From Nitrospira sp. KM1 (GTDB taxonomy: Bacteria > Nitrospirota > Nitrospiria > Nitrospirales > Nitrospiraceae), in the NCBI RefSeq assembly GCF_011405515.1, contig NZ_AP022671.1, forward strand, positions 1,364,001 through 1,428,000: 64,000 bases of DNA, read 5' to 3'. Each line of letters begins with the position of its first letter. Within the stretch, counting starts at the first letter, position 1. Under the pieces are notes generated by a model. It made no database searches, was not told the origin of the DNA, and saw only the letters and a list, made by a program, of their open reading frames with translations. The translations under genes and the position numbers were made by a program. Below are positions 46,641-55,383 of this stretch, piece by piece.

Positions 46641-47151
46641 GCCGCCTGTTGCGTCGCCGCTCATTCTTGGGCAGCTTGCGAGGATTTCCTCGTTTGTCGG
46701 GGCTACGCCTCGGCCGCTCGTCTTCTCCATCGTCCAGCTCCTTATGCGCGATACCGGGCACGGACCGTCGACCATCGCCCAACCTGCCGGCAAACTCCTG
46801 CGCCGAAATCACGAATGCTCCATAGGATTTGGCATGATCGCCTACTTCGCGATCTGAACTCACTATCGCGCAGTCGGCACCGAACTCTTCGGCCATGCGT
46901 CGAATGACGATATCGGCCTGTTCTCCACGCCTCGAATACAAGACCTGCACGCCGGAGCGATGTTCTCGCCCCTCCAATGGATATCCATGTTGCCATCCGT
47001 CGAATACCACCGTGACCACATGTCCTTTGTGCCGCCGATATGCGGCGAGCCGATCCAATAAGAACTCTCGCGCCGCCTCTGAACCGAACGCAGCACGGCC
47101 CCCCCGTGTTATCACAGCAAGGAGGTTGTACCCATCGATGATCAGGTGCAT
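46627..47151 (-). CDS. NYN-domain (YacP-like) RNA-binding protein
   Basis: 174 aa. LIIDGYNLL opens the PIN-like NYN domain; VVFDGWQHG and IVSSDREVGDHAKSYG carry the conserved acidic residues. The C-terminal tail is Arg/Lys-rich (KNERRRNRRLNRF). YacP-type proteins are RNA processing/ribonuclease enzymes. It ends 14 bp inside the convergent tatD gene. Confidence 0.88.
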   Translation of the reverse strand: MHLIIDGYNLLAVITRGGRAAFGSEAAREFLLDRLAAYRRHKGHVVTVVFDGWQHGYPLEGREHRSGVQVLYSRRGEQADIVIRRMAEEFGADCAIVSSDREVGDHAKSYGAFVISAQEFAGRLGDGRRSVPGIAHKELDDGEDERPRRSPDKRGNPRKLPKNERRRNRRLNRF

Positions 47152-47224
47152 CGCACAAAACCTACGCCTCGTCTACCCCGCCGGTCAATTATTGATGTGC
47201 GCGCTGGAATTCCCGTTCATTGAC

Positions 47225-47253
47225 TTGACAAGTCTACAGACATTTGAGAGATA
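47225..47253 (+). promoter_or_regulatory. Possible promoter for the amidase gene
   Basis: A perfect TTGACA is followed after 17 nt by GAGATA, a weak -10. Position (31 nt before the chosen start) is right, but the -10 match is poor. Confidence 0.35.
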
Positions 47254-47283
47254 GATATCATCCCCTCATTGTGGCGGATCTTC

Positions 47284-48534
47284 ATGCTGATGGCTATCAG
47301 CCGAATCATCTCTTTCCTCACGTTGATTTGTCTGTTCGTTGTTCCCGATCCATCGCAGGCCGCTGGATCGAACGGGCAGGATCAGCAGGGAAAGATGAAA
47401 CGTTCGAAAGGATCTCAGGTCAGCATCGCTCCAACAACATTGGGGCTGACCACGATCCAGAACCTGAGAACGGCAATATCGCCGGGGTCCATCCGACTGG
47501 TTCTCGATCTTGATCGCCGCACCAAAGCCCCGAAAATGCCGAAGCCTCAGGCAGAAGGCGTCGTCATTGAGATTCTCAATGCCACACTCGCCAAGTCTGC
47601 ACAACTGAAGGTGGCCAACGGCACGATTGAAAAACCCTTTGTTGTGACTCAATCATCCGAGCGATCCGTGGCGATATCCCTGCCCGCCGGTTCATTTCAA
47701 ACGTATAGGATGATCTCCCTCTCCAACCCGCCCAGGCTGGTGATGGACGTGGTGCCCTCGAATCAGACTATTCCCGCGGCAACGCAGGAGTCCGGGATCC
47801 CACCCGTCACTTTCGAGCCGCCGATGCAGCCGATTCCTCCAAAAGCCAAATCCTTCACGACTATCGTCATCGATCCCGGCCACGGCGGAAAAGATCCCGG
47901 CGCGCATGGACAGAAGGGCACCGAAGAAAAAGACATCACGCTGAAAGTCGGCCTGAAACTTCGAGACATCCTGAGCAAGCAGCCGGGCATCCGAGTCCTC
48001 ATGACTCGCGAGCGGGATATCTTCATTGAATTGGAGGACCGGGCAAAATTTGCGAACCGCCACGAGGCGGACCTCTTTGTGTCCATCCATGTCAATTCAC
48101 ATCCGCAGCGCTCGGTCAAAGGGATCGAAATCTACCATTTCGGAGAAGCCAAGGACCAACGGGCACTGGAAGTCGCAGCCCGAGAAAACGGTACGCCGCT
48201 GAACAATACCGGTGTCGGATGGGAGTATCTGGTGGCAGACCTTCTGGCGTCGAAAAAAATCGAAGCGTCTCTCGAACTCGCCTGGAGCACCAAAGAAGCG
48301 ATGGTCACCTATTTGAACGGAACCTATACTCTGATCGACCATGGCGTCAAAACCGCGCCGTTCTATGTGCTTCGCTTCACCAGCATGCCGAGTATCCTCG
48401 CCGAGATCGCCTACATCTCGAATGCCCACGAGGAAGATCTTCTGCGGACCAACGCGTTCACCACGCACGTCGCCGAGTCGCTACACGAAGGCGTCAGGGC
48501 CTATCTCGCGGCCTCCAAGCAAACGGGGCGATGA
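47284..48534 (+). CDS. N-acetylmuramoyl-L-alanine amidase with AMIN domain
   Basis: 416 aa. Signal peptide, AMIN domain (about 50-150, LRTAISPGSIRLVLDLDRRT), then Amidase_3: VIDPGHGGKDPGAHG with the zinc His, SIHVNSHP, and the catalytic Glu in LAEIAYISNAHEE. It cleaves the bond between MurNAc and the stem peptide during cell separation. AMIN proteins usually act at the septum. The start is the ATG at 47284; a TTG 15 nt upstream is possible. Confidence 0.92.
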   Translation: MLMAISRIISFLTLICLFVVPDPSQAAGSNGQDQQGKMKRSKGSQVSIAPTTLGLTTIQNLRTAISPGSIRLVLDLDRRTKAPKMPKPQAEGVVIEILNATLAKSAQLKVANGTIEKPFVVTQSSERSVAISLPAGSFQTYRMISLSNPPRLVMDVVPSNQTIPAATQESGIPPVTFEPPMQPIPPKAKSFTTIVIDPGHGGKDPGAHGQKGTEEKDITLKVGLKLRDILSKQPGIRVLMTRERDIFIELEDRAKFANRHEADLFVSIHVNSHPQRSVKGIEIYHFGEAKDQRALEVAARENGTPLNNTGVGWEYLVADLLASKKIEASLELAWSTKEAMVTYLNGTYTLIDHGVKTAPFYVLRFTSMPSILAEIAYISNAHEEDLLRTNAFTTHVAESLHEGVRAYLAASKQTGR

Positions 48535-48562
48535 TCGCCGCTCGGGGTCGGCTCTGATCCCT

Positions 48563-49309
48563 ATGCCTACCGTCAAATTAATCCTGGAATACGACGGTAC
48601 GAACTATGCCGGGTGGCAGCGGCAGCCTGACCAACCGACCATTCAGGAAGCGGTGGAATCAGCGCTATACCTTCTCACGCAGTCTCATGCTTCCGTGATT
48701 GCAGCCGGACGGACCGATGCCGGGGTGCATGCCCTTGGACAAGTGGCCAGCTTTCGCATCAACAAGGCTTGGACAGCAGCCGAATGGATCCGCGGATTCA
48801 ATGCCAGACTGCCCAAGGACATCGCGGTTCGATCGGCTGCCATCATGCCGGACGAGTTCCATGCGCGCTACGCCGCTCGGGGAAAGTTGTACGAATATCG
48901 CATCGTGAACCGGCCTGAACGGCCGGCCGTCGCCAGAACATACTCTTGGCATATCGGACCATTTCTCAAGATCGAGCCCATGATCCAAGCCGGAAACGCG
49001 CTGATCGGCTCGCATGATTTTTCATCTTTCGAAGGGACGTTGACGGACAATGAAGACCCGATGTGCAACATTCAACAATTAACCGTGACGAGGCAGGACG
49101 ATCGCCTGAACATACACATCTACGCCGATCGATTCCTCAAGCACATGGTCCGAAATATCGTAGGAACGCTGGTAGAAATCGGGCATGGCAAGCGATCGGT
49201 CATGAATATTTCGGAGATTCTCGCGGCACGGGATAGAAGGAGGGCAGGGCGGACAGCGCCTCCTCAAGGCCTGTTTCTCGTGAAGGTCGATTATGCAACC
49301 ATTTCATGA
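48563..49309 (+). CDS. truA: tRNA pseudouridine synthase A
   Basis: 248 aa. LEYDGTNYAGWQRQP opens TruA, and the catalytic Asp is in AAGRTDAGVHALGQV. It makes pseudouridine at positions 38-40 in the tRNA anticodon arm. The start lies after the amidase stop, within a longer frame that overlaps the amidase gene. Confidence 0.94.
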   Translation: MPTVKLILEYDGTNYAGWQRQPDQPTIQEAVESALYLLTQSHASVIAAGRTDAGVHALGQVASFRINKAWTAAEWIRGFNARLPKDIAVRSAAIMPDEFHARYAARGKLYEYRIVNRPERPAVARTYSWHIGPFLKIEPMIQAGNALIGSHDFSSFEGTLTDNEDPMCNIQQLTVTRQDDRLNIHIYADRFLKHMVRNIVGTLVEIGHGKRSVMNISEILAARDRRRAGRTAPPQGLFLVKVDYATIS

Positions 49310-49393
49310 GGTTTATAGAGACAACACCTCAACATTTTTGATATAACCTCTCCGCACACACGCCTCTCACCTCTCTCACAAAGGAGATCCACA

Positions 49394-49708
49394 ATGAAGA
49401 TTGCCGTCTCGGTGGTCCTGTCGTGCGTTGTCGTAATCGCGGGAATGGCGCCCGTGGTCGGAGCGGCCTCTCCCCAGCAGAACAAGATGAAGGCCTGTAA
49501 TGCGGCAGCCGATGAAAAAGGGTTGATCGGAGAAGGGAAGGGCGAAGAACGGAAGGCGTTCGTGAAGGAATGCCTGTCTGCGAAATCCCCGAAGAGCGGG
49601 AAAACCGCTCAACAGGAAAAAATGAAGACGTGCAATAAGGAGGCGGGTTCGAAGAAGCTGACTGGAGACGACCGCAAAGCATTCATGAGTACGTGTCTAT
49701 CCAGTTGA
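49394..49708 (+). CDS. PsiF-like small secreted protein with two repeats
   Basis: 104 aa. A signal peptide (cleavage about 24-25) and two copies of a Cys pattern (QQNKMKACNAAADEKGL and QQEKMKTCNKEAGSKKL, each followed by F-x3-CL). AAGGAG 7 nt before the ATG. This is the PsiF repeat arrangement, named after the phosphate-starvation gene psiF of E. coli; phosphate control here is not shown. Confidence 0.85.
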   Translation: MKIAVSVVLSCVVVIAGMAPVVGAASPQQNKMKACNAAADEKGLIGEGKGEERKAFVKECLSAKSPKSGKTAQQEKMKTCNKEAGSKKLTGDDRKAFMSTCLSS

Positions 49709-49714
49709 CAGGTT

Positions 49715-49746
49715 GGATGCCGGCGCGGCCTCCCTCGCCGGCATCC
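49715..49746. terminator. Strong hairpin after the psiF-like gene
   Basis: The perfect 11-bp stem GGATGCCGGCG/CGCCGGCATCC has a 10-nt loop and starts 6 nt after the stop codon. No T-tract follows, so it may end or stabilise the psiF-like transcript rather than act as a classical terminator; it also lies after the convergent cysE. Confidence 0.55.
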
Positions 49747-49811
49747 TCACAACTTCAGCCGACCGGACGCGATGTCATGGCACGATAGGAGAGACAGACG
49801 ACGGGTTTGCA

Positions 49812-50462
49812 TCAGCGAGGAGGGTAAGGGTCGGGGTTTTCAACTTTCTTTCGAAGCTCGATCAATTCGTGTTCAAGTTCCAACAACCGGTCACTGACCG
49901 GGTCCGGCAGGTTGATGTGGTCCATAGTGGCATCCGGCAAACGTTCGCCTTGCGCCTTGATGACGCGAGCCGGCACGCCGATGACGGTCGAATTGGCGGA
50001 CACGTTCTTGAGGACGACGGAGTTCGCGCCAACCTTCACATTGTTGCCGATCTGGATTCCACCTAAAATCTTGGCGCCGGCGCCGACGACGACATGATTG
50101 CCGAGCGTCGGATGCCGTTTCCCGCGTTCCTTCCCCGTCCCCCCCAGCGTCACTCCCTGAAACAGGGTCACATAATCGCCGATTTCCGCCGTTTCACCAA
50201 TGACGACCCCCATGCCGTGATCGATGAAGAACCCTGTCCCGATCTTCGCGGCGGGATGGATTTCAATTCCCGTCATCCAACGGGCCAGCTGTGAGACGGC
50301 TCGAGGGAAAAATGGCACCCCTAAATCCCTCAGCCAATGAGCGATGCGATACGCGAGCAGCGCATGGAAGCCGGCATACGTGAGAATGACTTCCACACGG
50401 CTGGTCGCCGATGGGTCACGGTCAAAGACGGCTTGAAGGTCCTTGCGTATCGCGTTCAACAT
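49812..50462 (-). CDS. cysE: Serine O-acetyltransferase
   Basis: 216 aa. An N-terminal helical part is followed by left-handed beta-helix repeats with the catalytic pattern HPAAKIGTGFFIDHGMGVVI and HPTLGNHVVVGAGAKILGG. It makes O-acetylserine for cysteine. It lies 11 nt after ispF; the C-terminus is somewhat shorter and more charged than E. coli CysE (273 aa), the short type. Confidence 0.93.
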   Translation of the reverse strand: MLNAIRKDLQAVFDRDPSATSRVEVILTYAGFHALLAYRIAHWLRDLGVPFFPRAVSQLARWMTGIEIHPAAKIGTGFFIDHGMGVVIGETAEIGDYVTLFQGVTLGGTGKERGKRHPTLGNHVVVGAGAKILGGIQIGNNVKVGANSVVLKNVSANSTVIGVPARVIKAQGERLPDATMDHINLPDPVSDRLLELEHELIELRKKVENPDPYPPR

Positions 50463-50473
50463 GGACAGATATC

Positions 50474-50968
50474 TTACGACGGGCCGGCCGGATCAATCAA
50501 ACACACCGCATGGGCCGCCATGCCCTCTTCTTGTCCGACAGCATCCAGACCTTCTCCGCTCTTGACCTTGACATTCACGAGATCGGGATCGATTCCTGCC
50601 ACTTCTGCGATCTTCTTCTGCATCGCTGCGAGGTGTGAAGCCAAACGGGGCGCCTGGGCCACGATCACCGTATCGATGTTCCCGATCCGATAACCTTTGG
50701 TCTTAAGCTTACCCATGACGTCTTCCAATAGTTTCAGACTCGAGATTCCCTTGTACCTGTGATCCGAGCTTGGATAGTGTCTTCCCAAATCGCCCTCCCC
50801 CATCGCGCCCAGGAGCGCGTCACAGACGGCATGGACAAGGACGTCCGAATCGGAATGACCCTGAAGGCCCTTCCCGTGCGGAATCTCGATGCCCCCAAGG
50901 ATCAGCTTTCGTCCTGTCACCATAGGATGGACGTCATACCCGTAGCCGATGCGCGATCCTTTCACCAT
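50474..50968 (-). CDS. ispF: 2-C-methyl-D-erythritol 2,4-cyclodiphosphate synthase
   Basis: 164 aa. GYGYDVHPM begins with the metal-binding DxH; GHSDSDVLVHAVCDALLGAM is the second signature. It is the fifth step of the MEP isoprenoid route. The ATG at 50968 has AGGGGG 4 nt upstream, so I chose it over the upstream frame start. ispD precedes it. Confidence 0.94.
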   Translation of the reverse strand: MVKGSRIGYGYDVHPMVTGRKLILGGIEIPHGKGLQGHSDSDVLVHAVCDALLGAMGEGDLGRHYPSSDHRYKGISSLKLLEDVMGKLKTKGYRIGNIDTVIVAQAPRLASHLAAMQKKIAEVAGIDPDLVNVKVKSGEGLDAVGQEEGMAAHAVCLIDPAGPS

Positions 50969-50981
50969 ATGTCCCCCTACC

Positions 50982-51680
50982 CTACAGAGAAGAACGCCGA
51001 GAGGCCATGATAGCCTCTCCAATAATCATGTCTTCCGGTCTCGTAACCTTGATGTTTTCACCGCTTCCCTCAACGACCGAAACAGAATGACCTGCCCATT
51101 CGATGAGGTATGCGTCATCGGTGGCCAGTACGCCCTCGAGCTGGGCCCGTCGATGCGCGTCCAGCAACCAGTCCCGCCTGAATGCCTGGGGAGTCTGCGC
51201 CAGCCAAAGCGGGCGGCGGTCCAGCGTGCGCTCAATGACACGATCCGCTCCAACCTGTTTGACAGTGTCTCTCATAGGCAATGCCACGATGGCGGCCCCT
51301 CGCGATCGGGCGGACAGAATCACGTCATGGATCATCTCGGGTCCGAGAAACGGCCGGACTGCGTCATGCACGACGACGATGTCGATGTCTTCCGGCACGG
51401 CCGCCAGAGCATTTCTGACAGAATCCTGACGTTCCTTTCCTCCTGCAATGATCTGGGTCACCTTGGTGAAGCCGTGCGCCTCGACGATTTCATTCCTACA
51501 ATAGGCAATATCGGTCTGCGGCACAGCGAGAACTATGACATCAATCGCAGCGGAGGCTTGGAGGGCTCTGAGGGAATGTACGACGAGGGGCAGACCGCCG
51601 ATGGACAGAAACTGCTTGGGCACGGACCCGCCCATCCGCAACCCGCGTCCCGCCGCGGGAACGATCGCCGCAACTTTCAT
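50982..51680 (-). CDS. ispD: 2-C-methyl-D-erythritol 4-phosphate cytidylyltransferase
   Basis: 232 aa from the ATG at 51680. AAIVPAAGRGLRMGG is the CTP-binding start, and VVVHDAVRPF and TPQAF are further family positions. Third step of the MEP route. The frame extends upstream to 51809, but that part is not like the family. Next to ispF, as expected. Confidence 0.93.
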   Translation of the reverse strand: MKVAAIVPAAGRGLRMGGSVPKQFLSIGGLPLVVHSLRALQASAAIDVIVLAVPQTDIAYCRNEIVEAHGFTKVTQIIAGGKERQDSVRNALAAVPEDIDIVVVHDAVRPFLGPEMIHDVILSARSRGAAIVALPMRDTVKQVGADRVIERTLDRRPLWLAQTPQAFRRDWLLDAHRRAQLEGVLATDDAYLIEWAGHSVSVVEGSGENIKVTRPEDMIIGEAIMASRRSSL

Positions 51681-51829
51681 CCGTTCGGAGGAGAGGACTT
51701 CACCGCTCACTGGCCCGGCCCTACCCATCACGACGGCAAAGCCGGGGGCCACCTGTGCGCATGCTGTCGGAAAGCACCCAGAGGCACTCGGTACACTCGA
51801 AATATTCAAACAGGCTTGCGTCGACGCGG

Positions 51830-52852
51830 TCAGACACGGGCGACTTGCAGCTCCTCCCGTTCCGTATCTTCCTTGAGACGGGTAAAGATCATGCGTCCGG
51901 CCGTCGTTTGGAGAACGCTGGTCACCACCACATCGATATTCTTGCCAATATGTCGTCTGGCATTGTCCACCACGATCATGGTGCCGTCATCGAGATACGC
52001 CACGCCTTGTCCAGCCTCTTTTCCTTCCTTCAGCACGAAGACTCGGATGGTCTCTCCGGGAAGGACAACGGGACGCAATGCATTACACAGTTCGTTGATA
52101 TTCAACACACGGACACCCTGCAGTTCCGCAACCTTGTTCAAGTTCAGGTCATTGGTGATGATTTTGGCATCCATTTTCTTGGCCATGACCACCAGCTTCG
52201 CATCGACTTCTTTCACTTGAGGGAAATCTTCGTCGATGATCCGTACATCGACTCCGGGCATTTTTTGAATCTTATTCAAAATATCCAGCCCCCGACGCCC
52301 CCTGGCACGCTTCAAAGAATCCGATGAATCGGCAATGTGCTGTAATTCATCAAGAATGAAATGGGGGACGAGAAACGTGCCTTCAAGAAACCCTGTTTCG
52401 CATAAATCGGCGACACGGCCGTCGATAATGACGCTGGTATCCAGAACTTTTGAATACACCGCATTGCCGGACGGACCATAGAACTTTTGCTCTACACTGG
52501 GAAACCGCTCCTTGCCGAAACGGGCTCCCAATACCAGTCCCAGATACGGCAGTCCGAGCAGAAACACGAGGCCGCCGATGTGGAACAAAAACGTCTGTAC
52601 GTCGAAAATCTCGCCACCCACCCATTCGATGAGACCTGTCAACAAGAGGCCTACCGCCAACCCGCCTGTCGCCCCTGCAATGATGCCGAATGACAAGTTC
52701 CTGAGCGCATATTCGCCGGCAACGATCAATCCTCCGGTTGCGGCCCCTATACCAAATCCGTATATCCAGAACGACGCACTGGCGTCGTCGGCCTGGAACA
52801 AGGCCATGCCGGCGAGCGCACTGAGAAGGACAAATATGGCTCGCGATACCAT
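51830..52852 (-). CDS. PIN/TRAM-domain membrane protein (YacL-like)
   Basis: 340 aa. Four membrane helices (about 5-120), a PIN domain (KVLDTSVIIDGRVADL about 136, ITNDLNLNKVAEL about 231) with its acidic metal residues, and a C-terminal TRAM domain (GETIRVFVLKEGKEAGQGV). YacL-type proteins are thought to be membrane-linked RNases. The ispD-ispF group follows downstream. Confidence 0.9.
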   Translation of the reverse strand: MVSRAIFVLLSALAGMALFQADDASASFWIYGFGIGAATGGLIVAGEYALRNLSFGIIAGATGGLAVGLLLTGLIEWVGGEIFDVQTFLFHIGGLVFLLGLPYLGLVLGARFGKERFPSVEQKFYGPSGNAVYSKVLDTSVIIDGRVADLCETGFLEGTFLVPHFILDELQHIADSSDSLKRARGRRGLDILNKIQKMPGVDVRIIDEDFPQVKEVDAKLVVMAKKMDAKIITNDLNLNKVAELQGVRVLNINELCNALRPVVLPGETIRVFVLKEGKEAGQGVAYLDDGTMIVVDNARRHIGKNIDVVVTSVLQTTAGRMIFTRLKEDTEREELQVARV

Positions 52853-52904
52853 ACCTTTACCTCCCCTCGTAGTTAGAATGATCCTCTGAAATGTTCATGC
52901 TGTC

Positions 52905-54428
52905 CTATGGCTTTAACGTCAGGAAGATGGTCTGGCCTTTCCGCTTCAGCAACAGCAGAACGGTCTGATCCTTACCCAGCCCTGCCACTGCCCGCTCGTA
53001 GGATTTGAGCGATCCTACCGGCTTTCGGTTGACCTCTAAAATCATATCGCCCTCGCGCACGCCCATTTCTTCCGCAGGACTCCCGGACTTCACGCGCACG
53101 ACCACGACCCCCCGCTCGGAGGTCTTCATGCCATATCGTCCCGCCAACTCTTCGTTGAGTTCCCGCACGTCGAGATCGGACAAGACCCCGGTTGGAGCCG
53201 TCGACTCACTGTTTTCTTCGGATCCAGACTGGGCAAGCGACTTCGGCTGTTCCACGATCGTCACGTCGATGGTCTTCGGCTTCTTCTCCCGGAGGACTTT
53301 GACCGGAACCTTGCGCCCGACCGGAGTCTGAGCGACCGCATTGCGCAAATGAGTGGGAGAATCCATCGGCTTCCCGTCATACTCGATGATGACGTCGGCC
53401 CGTTCAAAGCCCGCTTTTTTCGCGGGGCTATCGTCCATGACGTCGCTGACCAGCACTCCCTTGGTATCGGGGACTCCAAATTGCGAAGCCAGCTCCGGCG
53501 TCAGTTCTTGGATGGCGACTCCGAGCCAGCCCCGTACGACTTTTCCAGTCTTCACCAGCTGATCCATCATCGATCGGGCGAGGTTGCTCGGCACCGCGAA
53601 TCCGATTCCCATGTTCCCGCCGCTTTGGCTGAAAATGGCCGTATTGATGCCGACGAGTTCCCCGTGAACATTGACGAGTGCGCCTCCGGAATTGCCCGGA
53701 TTGATGGCGGCATCCGTCTGGATGAAGTCTTCGTATTCCGCAATGCCCATGCTTGCCCGCCCGACGGCGCTGACAATCCCCATGGTGACGCTTTGGGTGA
53801 GACCGAAGGGGCTTCCTACGGCCAGCACGAACTCTCCGACTTCCAATTGATCCGAGTCGGCCCACGGAATCGTGGACAGTCCGGACGCCTCGATTTTCAC
53901 GACCGCAATGTCGGTTTTGGTGTCGGTGCCGATCAATTTTCCTTTGAACTCACGCTTGTCAGAGAGAATGACCCTGATTTCGTCGGCCTTGTTGACGACG
54001 TGGTTGTTCGTGATGATCAATCCGTTTGCATCGACAATGACGCCGGACCCCTGCCCGCGCTCCTTCCGGTCGCGGTGCGGAGCATCGCGCTTGAAAAATT
54101 CATCACCGAAAAACTTCCGGAAAAACGGATCGTCGAACGGAGAACTCTGCGACCCTTCCCCCGGCTTCCCGTTCCTGGTCGCCGCGATGTTCACGACCGC
54201 GGGCTTGGCCATCTTCGCGATGTCGACGAAGCTCTTGGAATCCCCGCCCGGCATCGGCCGCTGCGGCGCCGTGGCCACCGGTCTGACCATGCTCTCGGGA
54301 GGAGATTCCGGTCCAGCCGTCCCGGCCGGGAGCCAGCCGAGATCGGACGCCACCACGACGCCGATGACGATCCCCACGATTACGAGAACGAACGGAACCA
54401 ACCAGGACCGACGGATAGGCATACTCAC
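52905..54428 (-). CDS. HtrA/DegP-family periplasmic serine protease
   Basis: 507 aa. One N-terminal membrane helix (9-28), protease domain with H143 (TNNHVV), D173 (KTDIAVV) and S247 (GNSGGA), then two PDZ domains (about 290-390 and 420-507). It degrades or chaperones misfolded envelope proteins. It belongs to the Do family; a 3-nt spacing separates its start from the class I aldolase stop. Confidence 0.95.
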   Translation of the reverse strand: MSMPIRRSWLVPFVLVIVGIVIGVVVASDLGWLPAGTAGPESPPESMVRPVATAPQRPMPGGDSKSFVDIAKMAKPAVVNIAATRNGKPGEGSQSSPFDDPFFRKFFGDEFFKRDAPHRDRKERGQGSGVIVDANGLIITNNHVVNKADEIRVILSDKREFKGKLIGTDTKTDIAVVKIEASGLSTIPWADSDQLEVGEFVLAVGSPFGLTQSVTMGIVSAVGRASMGIAEYEDFIQTDAAINPGNSGGALVNVHGELVGINTAIFSQSGGNMGIGFAVPSNLARSMMDQLVKTGKVVRGWLGVAIQELTPELASQFGVPDTKGVLVSDVMDDSPAKKAGFERADVIIEYDGKPMDSPTHLRNAVAQTPVGRKVPVKVLREKKPKTIDVTIVEQPKSLAQSGSEENSESTAPTGVLSDLDVRELNEELAGRYGMKTSERGVVVVRVKSGSPAEEMGVREGDMILEVNRKPVGSLKSYERAVAGLGKDQTVLLLLKRKGQTIFLTLKP

Positions 54429-54430
54429 CG

Positions 54431-55354
54431 CTACGGCGTCTCCCCTGCGTAAATTTTCATGATCGTTTGCAGAAATTTGACCGCGTCGGCCTTGGGCCGC
54501 TGAAAGGAGTTTCGGCCGATGATCGAACCGAATCCATTCCCGTCCCGGATCGCGCGCGCTTCATCGAATACATTCTTGTCGTCGCTCTTCGCGCCTCCGG
54601 AGAAAATAACGATCCGGCGGCCGTCGAATGAACTCTGTATGACATGTTTGACTCGCTCTGCAAGCGTCTTGATGGGAACCTGCGCCGATTCATACACCTT
54701 CTTGGCCGCGGCCTGTTCCAGATGATCGGTCGGCAGTTTGACCTTGATCACATGGGCGCCCAATTGGGCGGCAATCTGCGCCGCATAGGCCACCACGTCC
54801 ATCGCCGTTTCACCTTCCTTGCTGAGACCGGACCCGCGGGGATAGGACCACACGACTACGGCCAATCCGCCCTTCTTGGCCTCTTCCGCGATCGCACGGA
54901 GCTGCTCATACATGGTGTGACAGTGGGTCGACCCTGGATAAATTGTGAACCCGACCGCCGAACAACCGAGTCGCAGGGCATCGCCCACGCTCCCTGTCAC
55001 GGAAGGCAACGGATCTTTTTCGTCATTGAGGACGTCGTGGTTGTTCAATTTGAGGATCAGCGGTATCTGACCCGCATAGTGACTGGCCCCCGCCTCCAGA
55101 AAGCCGAGAGGCGCCGCATAGGCATTGCACCCGGCCTCGATCGCCAGCTGAAAATGATAGAGCGGGTTGTAGCCGGGCGGATTCGGCGCGAAACTCCTCG
55201 CCGGTCCGTGTTCGAAACCTTGATCGACCGGCAGAATAACGAGTTTGCCTGTTCCTCCCAACCTGCCGCTTCGCAAGAGACGAGCGATGTTCGTCTTCGT
55301 CCCCGCGTTGTCGCTGCTGTACCAACTCAAAATTTCTTGAATACGATCAGCCAT
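54431..55354 (-). CDS. Class I fructose-bisphosphate aldolase (DhnA/FbaB type)
   Basis: 307 aa from ATG 55354 with AGGAGG 5 nt upstream. LVILPVDQGFEHGPARSFAPNP, AVVVWSYPRGSGLS and AHVIKVKLPTDH (with a likely Schiff-base Lys) are signatures of the DhnA family of archaeal-type class I aldolases. Follows fbp; together they make hexose phosphate from triose phosphate. Confidence 0.92.
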   Translation of the reverse strand: MADRIQEILSWYSSDNAGTKTNIARLLRSGRLGGTGKLVILPVDQGFEHGPARSFAPNPPGYNPLYHFQLAIEAGCNAYAAPLGFLEAGASHYAGQIPLILKLNNHDVLNDEKDPLPSVTGSVGDALRLGCSAVGFTIYPGSTHCHTMYEQLRAIAEEAKKGGLAVVVWSYPRGSGLSKEGETAMDVVAYAAQIAAQLGAHVIKVKLPTDHLEQAAAKKVYESAQVPIKTLAERVKHVIQSSFDGRRIVIFSGGAKSDDKNVFDEARAIRDGNGFGSIIGRNSFQRPKADAVKFLQTIMKIYAGETP

Positions 55355-55383
55355 GGATTCCTCCTGCAACAATCCCACTGTGT

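Noticed and set aside
50949-52220. 423-codon plus-strand open frame opposite ispD and the PIN/TRAM gene
   Set aside because: Both minus-strand genes have clear signatures; the antisense product is compositionally odd and has no motif.
53349-54452. 367-codon plus-strand open frame opposite htrA
   Set aside because: It is antisense to a protease with complete catalytic triad and two PDZ domains; its translation has no recognisable domain. GC-rich antisense frames of this length are common.
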